A stretch of 64,000 nt of DNA from Acidobacteriota bacterium (GCA_009861545.1 VXME01000058.1:1-64000); one strand, 5' to 3'. Shown: positions 1 through 9,417, numbered from the stretch's first letter. Translations and numbers: made by a program. The notes: generated by a model not told the origin, from the letters alone.

Positions 1-1
1 C

Positions 2-85
2 GCGGACGACGGCGACACGCTGGTGCTGTCGCTGATGGGTGACGACGGAGTTGAGAGCCGCGCCACCTGGCAGCGTCATCGCTAG
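2..85 (+). CDS. C-terminal tail of an unidentified protein (partial)
   Basis: An open frame enters from the left edge and stops at TAG 83-85, giving 27 residues (begins ADDGDTLVLS, ends TWQRHR). It points at the next gene convergently, with about 70 bp between the two stops. The tail is too short to assign a family, and the coding call rests on the frame being open with a plausible high-GC codon pattern. Confidence 0.5.
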   Translation, partial: ADDGDTLVLSLMGDDGVESRATWQRHR

Positions 86-154
86 TCCCTCCGGACTGGG
101 TTCGTCGCGGTTCGAGGCCGGCGGGACGTGTTCCAGGGTCTCTGTTTTGACCGT

Positions 155-1234
155 CTACTCCATCTTCCAGAACGCGACGCCGCCTGCCTGCTTGCCGACG
201 TCGACGGCGCCGACCCGCTCCGCCGTCGGCACGTGGTAGATCTCGACCGTGCCGGGGTCGCTGCCGACCCCCTCGAGCGTGACGAACGCGTACCGGCCGT
301 CCGGCGTGATGGCCACGCCATGGGGAATGGTGCGGGTGGTGGGCGCCCGCGCCCGCTCGACGCCGCTGCCGAGATCCCAGAAGCCCACCGCGTCGTCTCC
401 CTTGTAGGTGGCGATCAGGGTCGATCCGTCCGGGGTCACGTCGAGGTTGTAGGGACCGGCCCCGGTCTCGAACGTGCGCAGAATGCGCCAGGATCGGAGG
501 TCCACCTCGAACACCCTGGCGACGTTGTTGCCGGTCACGTAGGCGATTCCTTCCGCGGTCGGCGTCGTCACCCAGGTCGGCTGTACCCCTTCACCGAGCG
601 GCAGGCGGCGCGCGATCTCGAAGCCGAGGGCATCCAGCTCGACGAGGTCGCCGCCCATCATGTTGACCGAGTAGTGCCGCGTGCCGTCGCGGCTGAGGCG
701 CGAGCCGTGGGGCATGACGCCGGTGTCGATGCGCGCCACCTCGGCCATCGTCTCGACCTCGACGGCCGAGATGCTGCTCGGCTCCATCCGGCCGTGCAGG
801 TTGAAGTTCACGACGAACATCAGGCCGGTGGCCGGCGATACGTCGAGCGTCGCGGGGAACAATCCGAGCGTCACGTCCCCCACCCATGCATCCGTGCCCG
901 TCTCGTACTTGTGGACGCTGCCGAAGGGCAGCCCGTGGGCGATGGAGACGTACCAGTGGCGGCCGTCCGGATCGACGGTGATGCCATGCGGGCCCTCGAT
1001 CTCGTTGGGATAGCTCCCCACCCCGATCGTCTTGACGACCTCTGCGCCGCCGGGCCCGTAACGCACGAGCGCCACCTCGTCCTCCGACTCGGCGCACACG
1101 TAGACGTAGTAGCTGCGCTCCGGCGACTCCGGCGGCGCTGCTGCCGCGGGCACTCGCGCCTCCCGCGAACCGAGCAGGGCCAGCAGCGTGAGCGAAACCG
1201 CCACCGCGCCGATCGTCCGCGTCCCCACGTGCAT
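155..1234 (-). CDS. Secreted YncE/YVTN-type beta-propeller protein
   Basis: A 359-aa protein. A Sec signal peptide (about residues 1-33, hydrophobic AVAVSLTLLALLG) is followed by repeated short blades of the YncE/YVTN class. These carry recurrent segments such as PNEIEGPHGITVDPDGRHWYVS, PHGSRLSRDGTRHYSV, YNLDVTPDGSTLIAT and PHGVAITPDGRYAFVT. Such proteins fold as periplasmic or extracellular propellers and usually bind partners or metal/DNA rather than catalyse; the ligand here is unknown. The ATG at 1234 fits the signal peptide. It lies 33 bp downstream of the LVIVD/Big_2 gene on the same strand, so the two probably form one unit. Confidence 0.85.
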   Translation of the reverse strand: MHVGTRTIGAVAVSLTLLALLGSREARVPAAAAPPESPERSYYVYVCAESEDEVALVRYGPGGAEVVKTIGVGSYPNEIEGPHGITVDPDGRHWYVSIAHGLPFGSVHKYETGTDAWVGDVTLGLFPATLDVSPATGLMFVVNFNLHGRMEPSSISAVEVETMAEVARIDTGVMPHGSRLSRDGTRHYSVNMMGGDLVELDALGFEIARRLPLGEGVQPTWVTTPTAEGIAYVTGNNVARVFEVDLRSWRILRTFETGAGPYNLDVTPDGSTLIATYKGDDAVGFWDLGSGVERARAPTTRTIPHGVAITPDGRYAFVTLEGVGSDPGTVEIYHVPTAERVGAVDVGKQAGGVAFWKME

Positions 1235-1267
1235 GCTCCCGTCTGCGTGTCCCGCCGCGCCTGACTC

Positions 1268-3397
1268 CTACTGCGGCTCGCCGATGACCCGGCCCGGACC
1301 GGTCTTCTCCTCGAGGCGCACGGCCCAAAGCCCGCTGTTGTAGTCGGTGAAGAAGATGTGCCCCTTGTAGGGCTGCGGACCCCAGACGAACGGTGCGTTG
1401 GGAGCGAATCCGTCGGGCTCGAACGGCACGAATCGCGCGATCTCCCGGCCCTGCCGGTAGAGGTCGCCCATCAGCTCCCCGGACACGTCGACCACGCGCA
1501 GGCCGCCCGGGTAGTAGTAGCCGACGTAGAGAATGTCGTCCTCCACCCAGATGTTGTGCGAACCCGCCTCGGGCACCTGGTAGCGCGCCACCTCCTGCGG
1601 ATTGTCCCAGTCGCTCCAGTCGATGACGTGGATCCAGCCCGCGGTCCGAAACGGCAACTGCGCATCCTCGGCGGCGTTCGCCAGCCCGCCGTAGGGATAG
1701 GCCTCGTCGCCGGCGAAGAGGTAGAACTTGCCGGTCGACTGGCTGCGGTAGGGGAAGGCAGCGTGGTTCCAGCCGTTGGGATACGCGTAGCGCCCCAGCT
1801 CGACCGGCCGCTCCGGCGTTCCGCCCCGACCGCCCCCGCCGACGTCGACGGCCACCACGCCGTCCGTCCAGTTCGACGAGAACGCAATGCCGTCGCTGAC
1901 CCAGACGTCGTGCACGCTGTGCCCCTGCGTCTCGAGCTCGAAACGCCCCACCCGCTCCGGATTACGCGGATCCTCGATGCTCACGATGTCGTAGCGACGC
2001 CCGGCGCTGAGCGCGTACACATGATGCCCGTCCACGAAGACGTTGTGGACCCCGCCGGTCAGTTGATTGGTGAACTCCGACAGCACCGGAACCCCTTCGC
2101 GCGGATTGCCGGCGCCGAGCACGACGAAGCCGTTGCGCCGGTTCGAGGCGCCCTCGCGACCGATCACGGCCAGCTCGCCGTCGGCAGAGACCTTGACGTC
2201 GTTCACGGTCCTGGCATCGACCTGCACCTCGTTGACCTTCTCGATGTTGGCCGGATCGGTCACGTCCCAGAAGTAGGTGTGTCCGTCGGCGCCCCAGGTC
2301 CCGGTGAGGGCGTAGTCCCGGCCGTCGGTTCCCTCCCAGACCCAGAGGTCCGACGAGCGGCGGTCGAGCACCTTGCCGCGTCCGACCACCTCCACGTCCC
2401 GCGCCACGTCCCGCGGCTCGATGGAAACCGTCCGGGCAGCCGTATGCGTGCCCGCGGTCGCGATCACGGTGTAGGTCCCGGAACGTTCCGCGACGAAACG
2501 GCCGTCGGCGGCGATGTGCGCCGGGGCCCCGGCGGCGACGATGGCGGGGGCGGTCTCACCGCCGACCGCGAACCGCACCGGCACACCGGGCACGGGACGC
2601 CCCTGCGCATCGGCCGCGACGGCAGTGAAGCGCAGCACGTCCCCCGTGCGCGCCGCGTCGGCGCCGACCTCCAGCACCAGCGAGGAAACCGGATTGTCCT
2701 CGACCTCTATCGTCAGCGCGTCGCTCTCGGTGTCGACCGACGCGGTCACCGTGACCCTTCCGGCCTCACGCAGAGTCAGGAATCCGAACCGGTCGATGGA
2801 CGCAACGGCCGCGTCACTGGTGGCGAACATGACCGGCACGTCTTCCCGGCGGGCGCCTGCCGTGTCCGTCACGGCCACCTGCAGGCGCGGCTGGGTCCCG
2901 GCGTAGAACACCGACGGGACCCTGGAGAAAGCGACTTCCGAGATCGGCGGCAGAGGCACCGTCACCGGAATCTCCACCCGCGCGCGCGCATCGGGTCGCC
3001 GGCTCCTGTCGCCCGGGTTGGTCGGAACGAGAGCGATCAGCGTGAACTCGCCGGGGCGGTACGCCTCGACGCGGCCCGTGCGGGTCACGCTCACGCTGCG
3101 CCGCGCGCGCGAGTAGAAGACGACGGTCGCGTCGTCCACGACGGCGCCGCCGGCGTCCCGGACGGTCGCGGACAACTGCGCCGCCTCCCCTATCTCCAGG
3201 CGCAGGGCGCCCGGATCGACTTCGATGCGCAGCCCGGCCGGCGTATCGCCGCCCTGCCCGCGGACCATCAATGCGGCGCACGCGAGCAGGAGGAAGACGC
3301 ATGACAAAGAACGCGCCAACCGTACTCCCCAGCGCCGAGGCCGCGCATCCACGTGTCCGATCCGGGCCCCTGCCGCGAGTCCTTCGTCACTGCCCAC
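1268..3397 (-). CDS. Secreted Big_2 Ig-like and LVIVD-repeat propeller protein
   Basis: A 709-aa exported protein. After an N-terminal hydrophobic segment (SLSCVFLLLACAALMVRG) come bacterial Ig-like domains of the Big_2 type (LEIGEAAQLSATVRDAGG; the next starts near IEVEDNPVSSLVLEVG). The C-terminal half, from about residue 340, is built of LVIVD-like repeats (RRYDIVSIEDPRNPERVGRF, GGLRVVDVSGEL, GLWAVRLEE), which form a propeller. The listed start is GTG. A later GTG nearer the signal peptide is possible because the long basic N-terminus is unusual. The role is unknown; the architecture suggests a cell-surface binding protein paired with the downstream YncE-like propeller. Confidence 0.85.
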   Translation of the reverse strand: MGSDEGLAAGARIGHVDARPRRWGVRLARSLSCVFLLLACAALMVRGQGGDTPAGLRIEVDPGALRLEIGEAAQLSATVRDAGGAVVDDATVVFYSRARRSVSVTRTGRVEAYRPGEFTLIALVPTNPGDRSRRPDARARVEIPVTVPLPPISEVAFSRVPSVFYAGTQPRLQVAVTDTAGARREDVPVMFATSDAAVASIDRFGFLTLREAGRVTVTASVDTESDALTIEVEDNPVSSLVLEVGADAARTGDVLRFTAVAADAQGRPVPGVPVRFAVGGETAPAIVAAGAPAHIAADGRFVAERSGTYTVIATAGTHTAARTVSIEPRDVARDVEVVGRGKVLDRRSSDLWVWEGTDGRDYALTGTWGADGHTYFWDVTDPANIEKVNEVQVDARTVNDVKVSADGELAVIGREGASNRRNGFVVLGAGNPREGVPVLSEFTNQLTGGVHNVFVDGHHVYALSAGRRYDIVSIEDPRNPERVGRFELETQGHSVHDVWVSDGIAFSSNWTDGVVAVDVGGGGRGGTPERPVELGRYAYPNGWNHAAFPYRSQSTGKFYLFAGDEAYPYGGLANAAEDAQLPFRTAGWIHVIDWSDWDNPQEVARYQVPEAGSHNIWVEDDILYVGYYYPGGLRVVDVSGELMGDLYRQGREIARFVPFEPDGFAPNAPFVWGPQPYKGHIFFTDYNSGLWAVRLEEKTGPGRVIGEPQ

Positions 3398-3582
3398 CTG
3401 CCACCCCTTCCCTGACTGCTAACGGCTCCACTGCCACCGTCGGCCTGAACGGCCGGCCCCGCGTACCGGTCGCAAGGACTGCCTCATTGTATCGCCGCTG
3501 CCCGCCGGGAAGGCAGGATGCAGAATCTGCAACGGTCCGGGCCGTCAGGATGGCGGAAACTGCTGCTGCGCAGCCGAAAAGG

Positions 3583-3651
3583 GCGAAAGTCTAGAACAAC
3601 ATAAACTGCTTCATATAATGAATTTATATGGATTTCTAAACTGACTTTCGC
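3583..3651. repeat. Nested inverted repeats upstream of recA
   Basis: An outer perfect 9-bp inverted repeat (GCGAAAGTC at 3583-3591, GACTTTCGC at 3643-3651) encloses an inner perfect 7-bp inverted repeat (CATATAA 3612-3618, TTATATG 3624-3630). Both lie in a markedly AT-rich island inside an otherwise GC-rich region. The right outer arm abuts the recA -35 hexamer, so this could be a regulator site or an UP-like element. It does not match the LexA boxes I know (CTGT-N8-ACAG, GAAC-N4-GTTC, GTTC-N7-GTTC). Confidence 0.6.
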
Positions 3652-3680
3652 TTGACACTCGTCTGGCACGATCCTAGAAT
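3652..3680 (+). promoter_or_regulatory. Sigma70-type promoter of recA
   Basis: TTGACA (3652-3657) is followed after exactly 17 bp by TAGAAT (3675-3680). This predicts a start site near 3687 and a leader of about 40 nt before the recA ATG at 3729. The spacer holds a small inverted repeat, TCGT-N5-ACGA (3659-3671), which could be an operator. Confidence 0.8.
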
Positions 3681-3728
3681 ACGTTTCGTGACATGCAAGC
3701 CCGCCCTATCGAACAGAATGGAGAATCC

Positions 3729-4787
3729 ATGTCGAATCCGGAACGGATAGCCCGCGAACGCTCGAAAGCCGTCGAGATCGCGGTCGGGCAGATCGAGAAG
3801 CAGTTCGGCAAGGGAGCGATCATGCGCCTGGGCGCGCAGGGCGCGGTGTCGGCCGTCCCGAGCATTTCCACCGGATCGATCAGCATCGATTACGCGCTCG
3901 GCATCGGCGGCGTGCCGCGCGGCCGCGTCGTCGAGGTCTACGGCCCCGAGTCGTCCGGCAAGACCACCCTGGCGCTGCAGGTCATCGCACAAGCCCAGCG
4001 CGTCGGGGGCAACGCGGCGTTCGTCGACGCGGAGCACGCGCTGGATCCGATATACGCGCGGAAGCTCGGGGTGCAGCTCGACAACCTGCTCGTCTCGCAG
4101 CCGGACCACGGGGAACAGGCGCTGGAGATCGTCGAGACGCTGATTCGCTCGGGCGCCATCGACGTGGTGGTCGTCGACTCGGTCGCGGCGCTGGTGCCGC
4201 GGGCGGAAATCGAGGGCGAGATGGGCGAGGCGCAGGTCGGGCTGCAGGCCCGCCTGATGTCGCAGGCGCTGCGCAAGCTGACCGGCGTGGTGGCCAAGTC
4301 GCGAACCTGTCTCCTGTTCATCAATCAGCTCCGCGAGAAGATCGGCGTGATGTTCGGCAACCCGGAAACGACGACCGGCGGCCGGGCGCTGAAGTTCTAC
4401 TCGTCCGTCCGCGTGGACATCCGCCGCATAGGGGCCATCAAGGACGCCGACCGCGTGATCGGGGGGCGTACGCGGGTGAAGGTGGTCAAGAACAAGCTGG
4501 CGCCGCCGTTTCGCGTGGCGGAGTTCGACATCATGTACGGCGAAGGGATTTCACGCGAGGGCGATCTGCTTGATCTGGCGGTCGAGCGGCGCATCGTCGA
4601 GAAGAGCGGCGCGTGGTTCTCCTATGGCGGCGAGCGACTCGGGCAGGGCCGCGAGAACGTGAAGACGCTCCTGCGCGAGAAGGCGGATCTGTTCGGGAGC
4701 ATGGAAGCCGAGGTGCGCAAGGCGCTCGGACTGGCGACCGAGGCCGGCGCCCGGCCCACGCCCGTGGCCGAGAGCGCTACGGCCTAG
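3729..4787 (+). CDS. recA: RecA recombinase
   Basis: A 352-aa protein of normal RecA length. RecA forms ATP-dependent filaments on single-stranded DNA for strand exchange and triggers LexA-type autocleavage. Visible are the N-terminal helix ([29 protein letters not shown]), Walker A GPESSGKT, the Walker B region [18 protein letters not shown], loop segments [21 protein letters not shown] and [22 protein letters not shown], and a C-terminal acidic/variable tail. An upstream in-frame ATG at 3693 would add 12 residues but lies only a few bases past the predicted transcription start. The ATG at 3729 has GGAG about 5 bases upstream and matches the family N-terminus. No recX or lexA is adjacent. 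Confidence 0.98.
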   Translation: MSNPERIARERSKAVEIAVGQIEKQFGKGAIMRLGAQGAVSAVPSISTGSISIDYALGIGGVPRGRVVEVYGPESSGKTTLALQVIAQAQRVGGNAAFVDAEHALDPIYARKLGVQLDNLLVSQPDHGEQALEIVETLIRSGAIDVVVVDSVAALVPRAEIEGEMGEAQVGLQARLMSQALRKLTGVVAKSRTCLLFINQLREKIGVMFGNPETTTGGRALKFYSSVRVDIRRIGAIKDADRVIGGRTRVKVVKNKLAPPFRVAEFDIMYGEGISREGDLLDLAVERRIVEKSGAWFSYGGERLGQGRENVKTLLREKADLFGSMEAEVRKALGLATEAGARPTPVAESATA

Positions 4788-4795
4788 GGCAGCGC

Positions 4796-5161
4796 TCAGG
4801 GCGCGGTTCGTGGCGCCGCCGCACTCGACGGCGGCGCGACCGAGCCAAGGATGAACACGCGCTCGCCCGGGTGTATCAGGCCGAACTCGCGGCGGGCGAT
4901 CTCCTCGATGAAGGTCGGGTCTTCGCGAAGCCGCCGAACCTGCTCGCGCAACGTCTCGTTCTCGCCCTTCATGTCGGCGATGCGCTCGGCGAGGCGCGCC
5001 TGTTGACGGCTGGCCATTCGCGTGGCCAGCAGACCGCTCTCGCCGACGAGCGCATTCGCCACCAGCGCACACGTGGCGAACAGCAGCAGATAGCCGACGG
5101 CGCGCCCGCCGGGACGCCGCGCTCGAACCGTTCGCGCCGGTGCAGGCGCATCGGAATCCAC
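4796..5161 (-). CDS. FtsB/DivIC-family septum formation initiator
   Basis: About 121 aa. A basic, proline-rich N-terminus leads to one transmembrane helix (GYLLLFATCALVANALVG), then a coiled coil (AERIADMKGENETLREQVRRLRED) and the family's terminal motif (FIEEIARREFGLIHPGERVFIL). FtsB/DivIC proteins link the FtsL-FtsQ complex at the divisome. I chose GTG 5161 because it has AGGA about 8 bases upstream; the longer open frame would run into the neighbouring gene. It converges on recA with 8 bp between stops. High confidence in family, lower in start. Confidence 0.8.
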   Translation of the reverse strand: MDSDAPAPARTVRARRPGGRAVGYLLLFATCALVANALVGESGLLATRMASRQQARLAERIADMKGENETLREQVRRLREDPTFIEEIARREFGLIHPGERVFILGSVAPPSSAAAPRTAP

Positions 5162-5237
5162 GATACGTCCTGACGATACACGAAAAGGCCGTGCGATGGA
5201 CAGACGAGCCGGAGCGCCGCCGGCCCCGGCTGCCCTG

Positions 5238-6743
5238 TCAAGGAGAGGACGGGTACTCCATGGTGAACGGATCCGGCAGCGGTATGCCGGCAATCTCGCC
5301 GGCGGCGAGTCCCGGCAGGGTTACGTCCGGATTGTCCGGGTCGCCGGCCTCGATCGTCGAGCGATCACCGACCACCAGCATGACAAGCCGTTCCGGATCG
5401 AGGTACTCGCGCGCCACGCGCAGCACGTCGTCGCCGCTGACGCTGCTGATCCGATCCCGGTAGGCCACGAGATACGCCGGGTCGCGCCCCGTGTATTCGT
5501 CGTTCGCGAACAGGCCCGCCGTCGACGCGGCGCTCGAGAAACTGCGGCTGAAGGTCTCGACGAACGACGCCTTCGACGTGCGGAGCTCCGCTTCGGTCAC
5601 CGGCTCGGAACGGATACGCTCGATTTCCTCCAGCACGATCGCCGCGGCGCGCGCCACCGTCTCGCTCCGCGACTGGAAGCTGACCCGGAAGGCGCCGGGA
5701 AAGTACGTGCCGAACCCGTACGACGAGTAGGCGCTGTAGGCGAGCCCTTCGTCCGACCGGATGCGGGTCAGCAGGCGCGCCGCGAAGCCGCCACCGCCGA
5801 GGATGTCGTTCATCACCATCAGCGCGTAGCGGTCCGGGTTGTCGCGCATCGCGCCGAGATGTCCGATGACGACGCGCCCCTGGTTCACGTCGTCCTTGTC
5901 GACGACGTAGACGCCGGGTCGAATCTCGTGATCCGGCGCCGGCACCGGCGTGGAAACCGGCTTGCGGGCCGGCCAGTCGGCCAGGCGGCCCTCCAGCCGG
6001 GCCAGGAAGTCGGCCGGCTCGACGTCGCCGGACACCGCGAAGATGAAGTTGCCCGGATGGTAGTACTCGCGGTGGAAGGCGACCAGGTCGTCACGCGTGA
6101 TCGCATCGATGCTCGCCCGCGTCGACGGGGTCGTCGTGAAGTGCCCGCCGCCCCGCAGCAGCCTGCGCCACTCGCGGACCTCGATGCTCTGCGTGCTGTC
6201 GTTGCGCCGCTCCATCTGCTGGAGAACCTGGCTCTTGGCGAGGTCGAGACGGTCCTGATCGAAGCGCGGCCGCCGCAGCATGTCGAAGAACAGGTCGAGC
6301 GAGGCGTCGAGGTCCTTCGTCAGAGAGTTGACGCCGGCGCGGCCCGAGGTGTCGCCGATGCCGCTCGACAGCTCCGCGGCCAGGAACGCCGCTTCCTCGT
6401 CGAATTCCACAGGTCCCAGCGCACCCGCGCCGCCGGCGCGCATCTGGCTGCCGGTCAGGGCTGCGAGGCCGGCCTTATCGGCGGGCTCGAGATAGGCGCC
6501 GGTCCGCACCGTCACGGAGACCGACACCAGCGGCAGAGCCCGATCCGGCACGATGAAGACGACCGAGCCGTTCGACAGCTCGTGGCGATGCGCCGCCGCG
6601 TCCGGCGGATCGAACGCCAGATCCTCGAACACCAGGTCACGCGGGTGCGCCGGGATCGGCTGGGCCAGGGCCGGCGGGACGGCCAGGCCTGCAAACACCA
6701 CGCCCATCCAGCACCACACTGCGAATCGTCGCGCCCCCGTCAC
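5238..6743 (-). CDS. M16-family peptidase-like protein lacking the zinc motif
   Basis: About 501 aa. Starts at GTG 6743, which overlaps the TGA of the upstream M16 gene (GTGA) and has GGAGG at good spacing. A signal peptide (FAVWCWMGVVFAGLAVPPALAQ) precedes two M16 half-domains: N-terminal VSVTVRTGAYLEPADKAGLAALTG and a C-terminal domain with NDILGGGGFAARLLTRIRSDEGLAYSAYSSY. At the position where M16 enzymes carry HxxEH this protein has LAALTGSQM, so it should be catalytically inactive. M16B enzymes often pair an active and an inactive subunit (as in mitochondrial MPP or Sphingomonas heterodimers), and the overlap with the active gene supports this. Confidence 0.9.
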   Translation of the reverse strand: MTGARRFAVWCWMGVVFAGLAVPPALAQPIPAHPRDLVFEDLAFDPPDAAAHRHELSNGSVVFIVPDRALPLVSVSVTVRTGAYLEPADKAGLAALTGSQMRAGGAGALGPVEFDEEAAFLAAELSSGIGDTSGRAGVNSLTKDLDASLDLFFDMLRRPRFDQDRLDLAKSQVLQQMERRNDSTQSIEVREWRRLLRGGGHFTTTPSTRASIDAITRDDLVAFHREYYHPGNFIFAVSGDVEPADFLARLEGRLADWPARKPVSTPVPAPDHEIRPGVYVVDKDDVNQGRVVIGHLGAMRDNPDRYALMVMNDILGGGGFAARLLTRIRSDEGLAYSAYSSYGFGTYFPGAFRVSFQSRSETVARAAAIVLEEIERIRSEPVTEAELRTSKASFVETFSRSFSSAASTAGLFANDEYTGRDPAYLVAYRDRISSVSGDDVLRVAREYLDPERLVMLVVGDRSTIEAGDPDNPDVTLPGLAAGEIAGIPLPDPFTMEYPSSP

Positions 6744-8476
6744 CGCGCACCTCCCAACTCTTCGATCCGTTGCCGAACGAGCGCGACCAGCGCCTCGGCC
6801 ATGTCCCGGTTCTCCGGCGGGACCTGCCCGACCATCTGCTCCGCCTGCGCCAGGAACTGATTGAGCTGATCCTCCGGCATCTGCCCGAGCATCGCGCGCA
6901 CCTGGCGGATCTGCTGCCGCTCGTCGTCGCTCAACCCCGCCAGGAGGGGATCCTCCTCGGTCTGTGTGCTCTCGTCGCGGTAGTAGACCGCCACCGCGCG
7001 CGTCTCGGGCGTGAAGTACCTGTTCGCCACCCGCATGACGTCGGCGGCGGTGACCGCGTCGTAGAGGGCCGGATCGGTATTGATGTGCTCCCAGCCGCGA
7101 TTCCCCTCGCGGATGAGAAGCTGCATCATGAGTCCGAAGTTGCTGCGGAGGCCCCGGAAGGTGTCCGCGGCGTTCTGGTTCTTGACCTTCTGCAGCTCGC
7201 GCTCGCCGACCGGCTCGGTCTTCATTTTCTCCAGCTCGGCGTAGATGGCCTGCTCGACCTCTTCCGGCGTCCTTCCCTGCCGGGCCGTGCCGCGCAACTC
7301 GAACATCCCCTCGAACTGGAAGCCCGCCTGTCCGCCGGAGGCCCTCGTGGCCACCGCCTGCTCCTCGACCAGGGAACGATAGAGGCGTCCCGTCCGACCG
7401 CTCAACAACTGTCCCAGCACGACCAGCGCCGGCTCGTCCACATGTCCGTCGCGCACCGAGTGGTACCGGACGACGACCTGCGGGTTCGTGTCGGCATACG
7501 CGATCATCCGCTTCTCGGCGAGCTGCGGCATCTCGCGCGTGCGCGGTTGAAGAGGCGGGCGGGCTCCGCGCTCGAGCCGGCCGAAGTAACGCTCGGCCAG
7601 CTCGATCGCCGCGTCGGGGTCGAAATCGCCGACCAGCGCCGCGGCCAGGTTGTTCGGGGCGTAGTACGTGTCGAAGAATCCCAGCGCCTCGTCCCGGGTG
7701 ATGCCCTCGAGATCGCTGGGCCAGCCGATCACCGGCCAGCCGTACGGCGACGACTGCCAGAACATCGCCTCGAACTGCTCCTGGAACTTGCCGATCGGCG
7801 TGCTGTCCGTGCGCAGCCGCCGTTCCTCGTGCACCACGCTGCGCTCGGCGTAGAACTCCCGGAACACCGGGTTCGCCAGCCGGTCGCTCTCCATCCAGAA
7901 CCACAGCTCCAGCTTGTTGGCGGGAACGTTGATGAAGTAGATGGTGAAGTCGTAGCTCGTGCCGGCGTTCATGCCCGAGCCGCCCTCGGCCGTGTAGATG
8001 CGGCTGAAGTCCTCCTTGATGAGCAGGTCGCTCTGCCGGGCGAGCAGCGTCTCGAACTCGTCGAGCAGCTCCTGGTGGCGCGTACTGCGCACGGCGGGAT
8101 CGGCCGGGTCCTCGATCTCGCCGAGCTGGTGCCGGCGATCCAGCTCCACCTCGGCGGCCTGGATCTCGGCCCGCAACGCGTCGAGCTGCTCGATGATCTG
8201 CAGGTCCTGCTCGATGTCCCGGGTCCCGATCGTCTGCGTCCCCTTGAACATCATGTGCTCGAAGAGGTGCGCAACGCCGGTGATCCCGGGCCGCTCGTAC
8301 ACGGAGCCGACCTTGGCCACCCAGCCGGCCGCAACGTTCGGATCACCGGGCCGCGGAACCAGCAGCAGGGTCAGGCCGTTGTCGAGCCGATGCTCGATCA
8401 CGTCGACCTGCTGCGCGCCGGCCGACCCGGCCAGCACCAGGACGACCGGAAGAACCCACCAGGATATCTGTCTCAT
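6740..8476 (-). CDS. Active M16 zinc metallopeptidase, periplasmic
   Basis: About 578 aa. A signal peptide (WWVLPVVLVLAGSAGAQ) is followed by the inverted zinc motif HLFEH at residues 70-74 (HxxEH), with the distal glutamate in YAERSVVHEERR. This is the insulinase/MPP/PqqL class. ATG 8476 was preferred over GTG 8491 because GAGG lies 8-9 bases upstream. A long insertion near residues 95-170 looks helical/coiled (LRAEIQAAEVELDRR). The C-terminal half is a second M16 domain ending in a Q-rich helix. It is co-transcribed with the inactive M16 partner by a 4-bp overlap. Confidence 0.93.
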   Translation of the reverse strand: MRQISWWVLPVVLVLAGSAGAQQVDVIEHRLDNGLTLLLVPRPGDPNVAAGWVAKVGSVYERPGITGVAHLFEHMMFKGTQTIGTRDIEQDLQIIEQLDALRAEIQAAEVELDRRHQLGEIEDPADPAVRSTRHQELLDEFETLLARQSDLLIKEDFSRIYTAEGGSGMNAGTSYDFTIYFINVPANKLELWFWMESDRLANPVFREFYAERSVVHEERRLRTDSTPIGKFQEQFEAMFWQSSPYGWPVIGWPSDLEGITRDEALGFFDTYYAPNNLAAALVGDFDPDAAIELAERYFGRLERGARPPLQPRTREMPQLAEKRMIAYADTNPQVVVRYHSVRDGHVDEPALVVLGQLLSGRTGRLYRSLVEEQAVATRASGGQAGFQFEGMFELRGTARQGRTPEEVEQAIYAELEKMKTEPVGERELQKVKNQNAADTFRGLRSNFGLMMQLLIREGNRGWEHINTDPALYDAVTAADVMRVANRYFTPETRAVAVYYRDESTQTEEDPLLAGLSDDERQQIRQVRAMLGQMPEDQLNQFLAQAEQMVGQVPPENRDMAEALVALVRQRIEELGGAR

Positions 8477-8591
8477 CGGATGCCTCGCCACGTCGTACAG
8501 GGGAGACCGGCGCCGGGGGACTCCGGCTTTCCGGCCATTACCGACGGTACACCAGTCCCGACGAAGACGCCAAGCACGGCCGGCGCGCGCC

Positions 8592-8621
8592 TTGCGCGGC
8601 GTGCGCGCCGTGCAGTATCTT
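8592..8621 (+). promoter_or_regulatory. Possible promoter of tRNA-Phe
   Basis: TTGCGC (8592-8597), an 18-bp spacer and TATCTT (8616-8621) lie 34 bp before the tRNA 5' end. The match to a sigma70 consensus is moderate, but the position is right for a tRNA promoter. Confidence 0.35.
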
Positions 8622-8655
8622 GGTATTTCCTGCCGGGTTCCGCGCCCGCCTGCGT

Positions 8656-8731
8656 GCCGAGGTAGCTCAGTCGGTAGAGCACATGACTGAAAATCATGGT
8701 GTCGCCAGTTCGATTCTGGCCCTCGGCACCA
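8656..8731 (+). tRNA. tRNA-Phe (GAA)
   Basis: A 76-nt cloverleaf. The acceptor stem GCCGAGG (8656-8662) pairs perfectly with CCTCGGC (8721-8727), then A and an encoded CCA (8729-8731). The D-loop contains AGTCGGTAGAG. The anticodon stem CATGA/TCATG encloses the loop CTGAAAA with anticodon GAA (8689-8691), and the T-loop is TTCGATT. It reads as a functional phenylalanine tRNA. The AbiEii-type gene pair begins about 210 bp 3' of it. Confidence 0.97.
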
Positions 8732-8943
8732 CCTTCAAGTTACTGATTCTCGGGCAGTAATAGGAACACGGCACTTCCGGCGGCTTCTCGGCCAGCCGAG
8801 TTGCCCTTCCCGGCAAACTGGATGTTGCACCCGGTTCCGGCGAATGACGGCCCGCGGCTCCGCCCCCCCGCATTGCGGGCAACGGAGCACCAGGGTAGAG
8901 TCGAGACGACGGGCACCGTCCGGGTGACCGAGCAAAGGCTGCC

Positions 8944-9417
8944 ATGCGAATCCCGGCGGCGGGGAACGGACAACCGAGCGAACAGCAGATGCGCGCCCAG
9001 GGCTGGGGAGCCTACGAGCGCCTCCTGCCGGCGGCGCGGCTCTCGAACGCGGAAATCGACGAAGAAACCGTGAGGACGATCGCGACCAGGCGCAACCGGA
9101 ACGGCGAGCCCGAAAGCCCTACGGTACGAGCGCGGCTGTGCAGCGCGACCTGCGGTTGGAAGACACCGGCCACCGAAGCCGAATTCTACCGGGCCCTGCG
9201 AGCGGAAGAGCCGGACAGCCGGCAGAGGAACATTCTGGATGCGTGGGCGACCGAAGCCACCCCGGAAGAGATATTCCGGGCCTGGGCCGAGGGTGCCTAC
9301 ACCCCGCGCACGCTGGCCGCGGCCCTGCATCGTGCAGGCCTGCAGGTATGCAAGGCGGCCAGGTTCCTCAACAACTTCGACCAGGAGCCCGCAGGATGGA
9401 CGAGACCGAGCGGTTGA
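8944..9417 (+). CDS. Unrecognised 157-aa protein upstream of an AbiEii-like gene
   Basis: I do not recognise this family. The 157 residues are mostly helical and polar, with no signal peptide or membrane segment; a central basic patch (IATRRNRNGEP) and a C-terminal helical region (AAALHRAGLQVCKAARFLNNFDQ) are visible. ATG 8944 has AAGG about 5 bases upstream. Its stop lies inside the next gene (22-bp overlap, 9396-9417), so the two are translationally coupled. By position it could be the antitoxin of the nucleotidyltransferase, replacing the usual winged-helix AbiEi; that is inference. Codon use appears more A-rich than in the flanking genes. Confidence 0.7.
   Translation: MRIPAAGNGQPSEQQMRAQGWGAYERLLPAARLSNAEIDEETVRTIATRRNRNGEPESPTVRARLCSATCGWKTPATEAEFYRALRAEEPDSRQRNILDAWATEATPEEIFRAWAEGAYTPRTLAAALHRAGLQVCKAARFLNNFDQEPAGWTRPSG

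Noticed and set aside
5238-7904. An 888-aa minus-strand protein
   Set aside because: The upstream 380 residues are a shadow frame of the active M16 gene. The real inactive M16 gene begins at GTG 6743.
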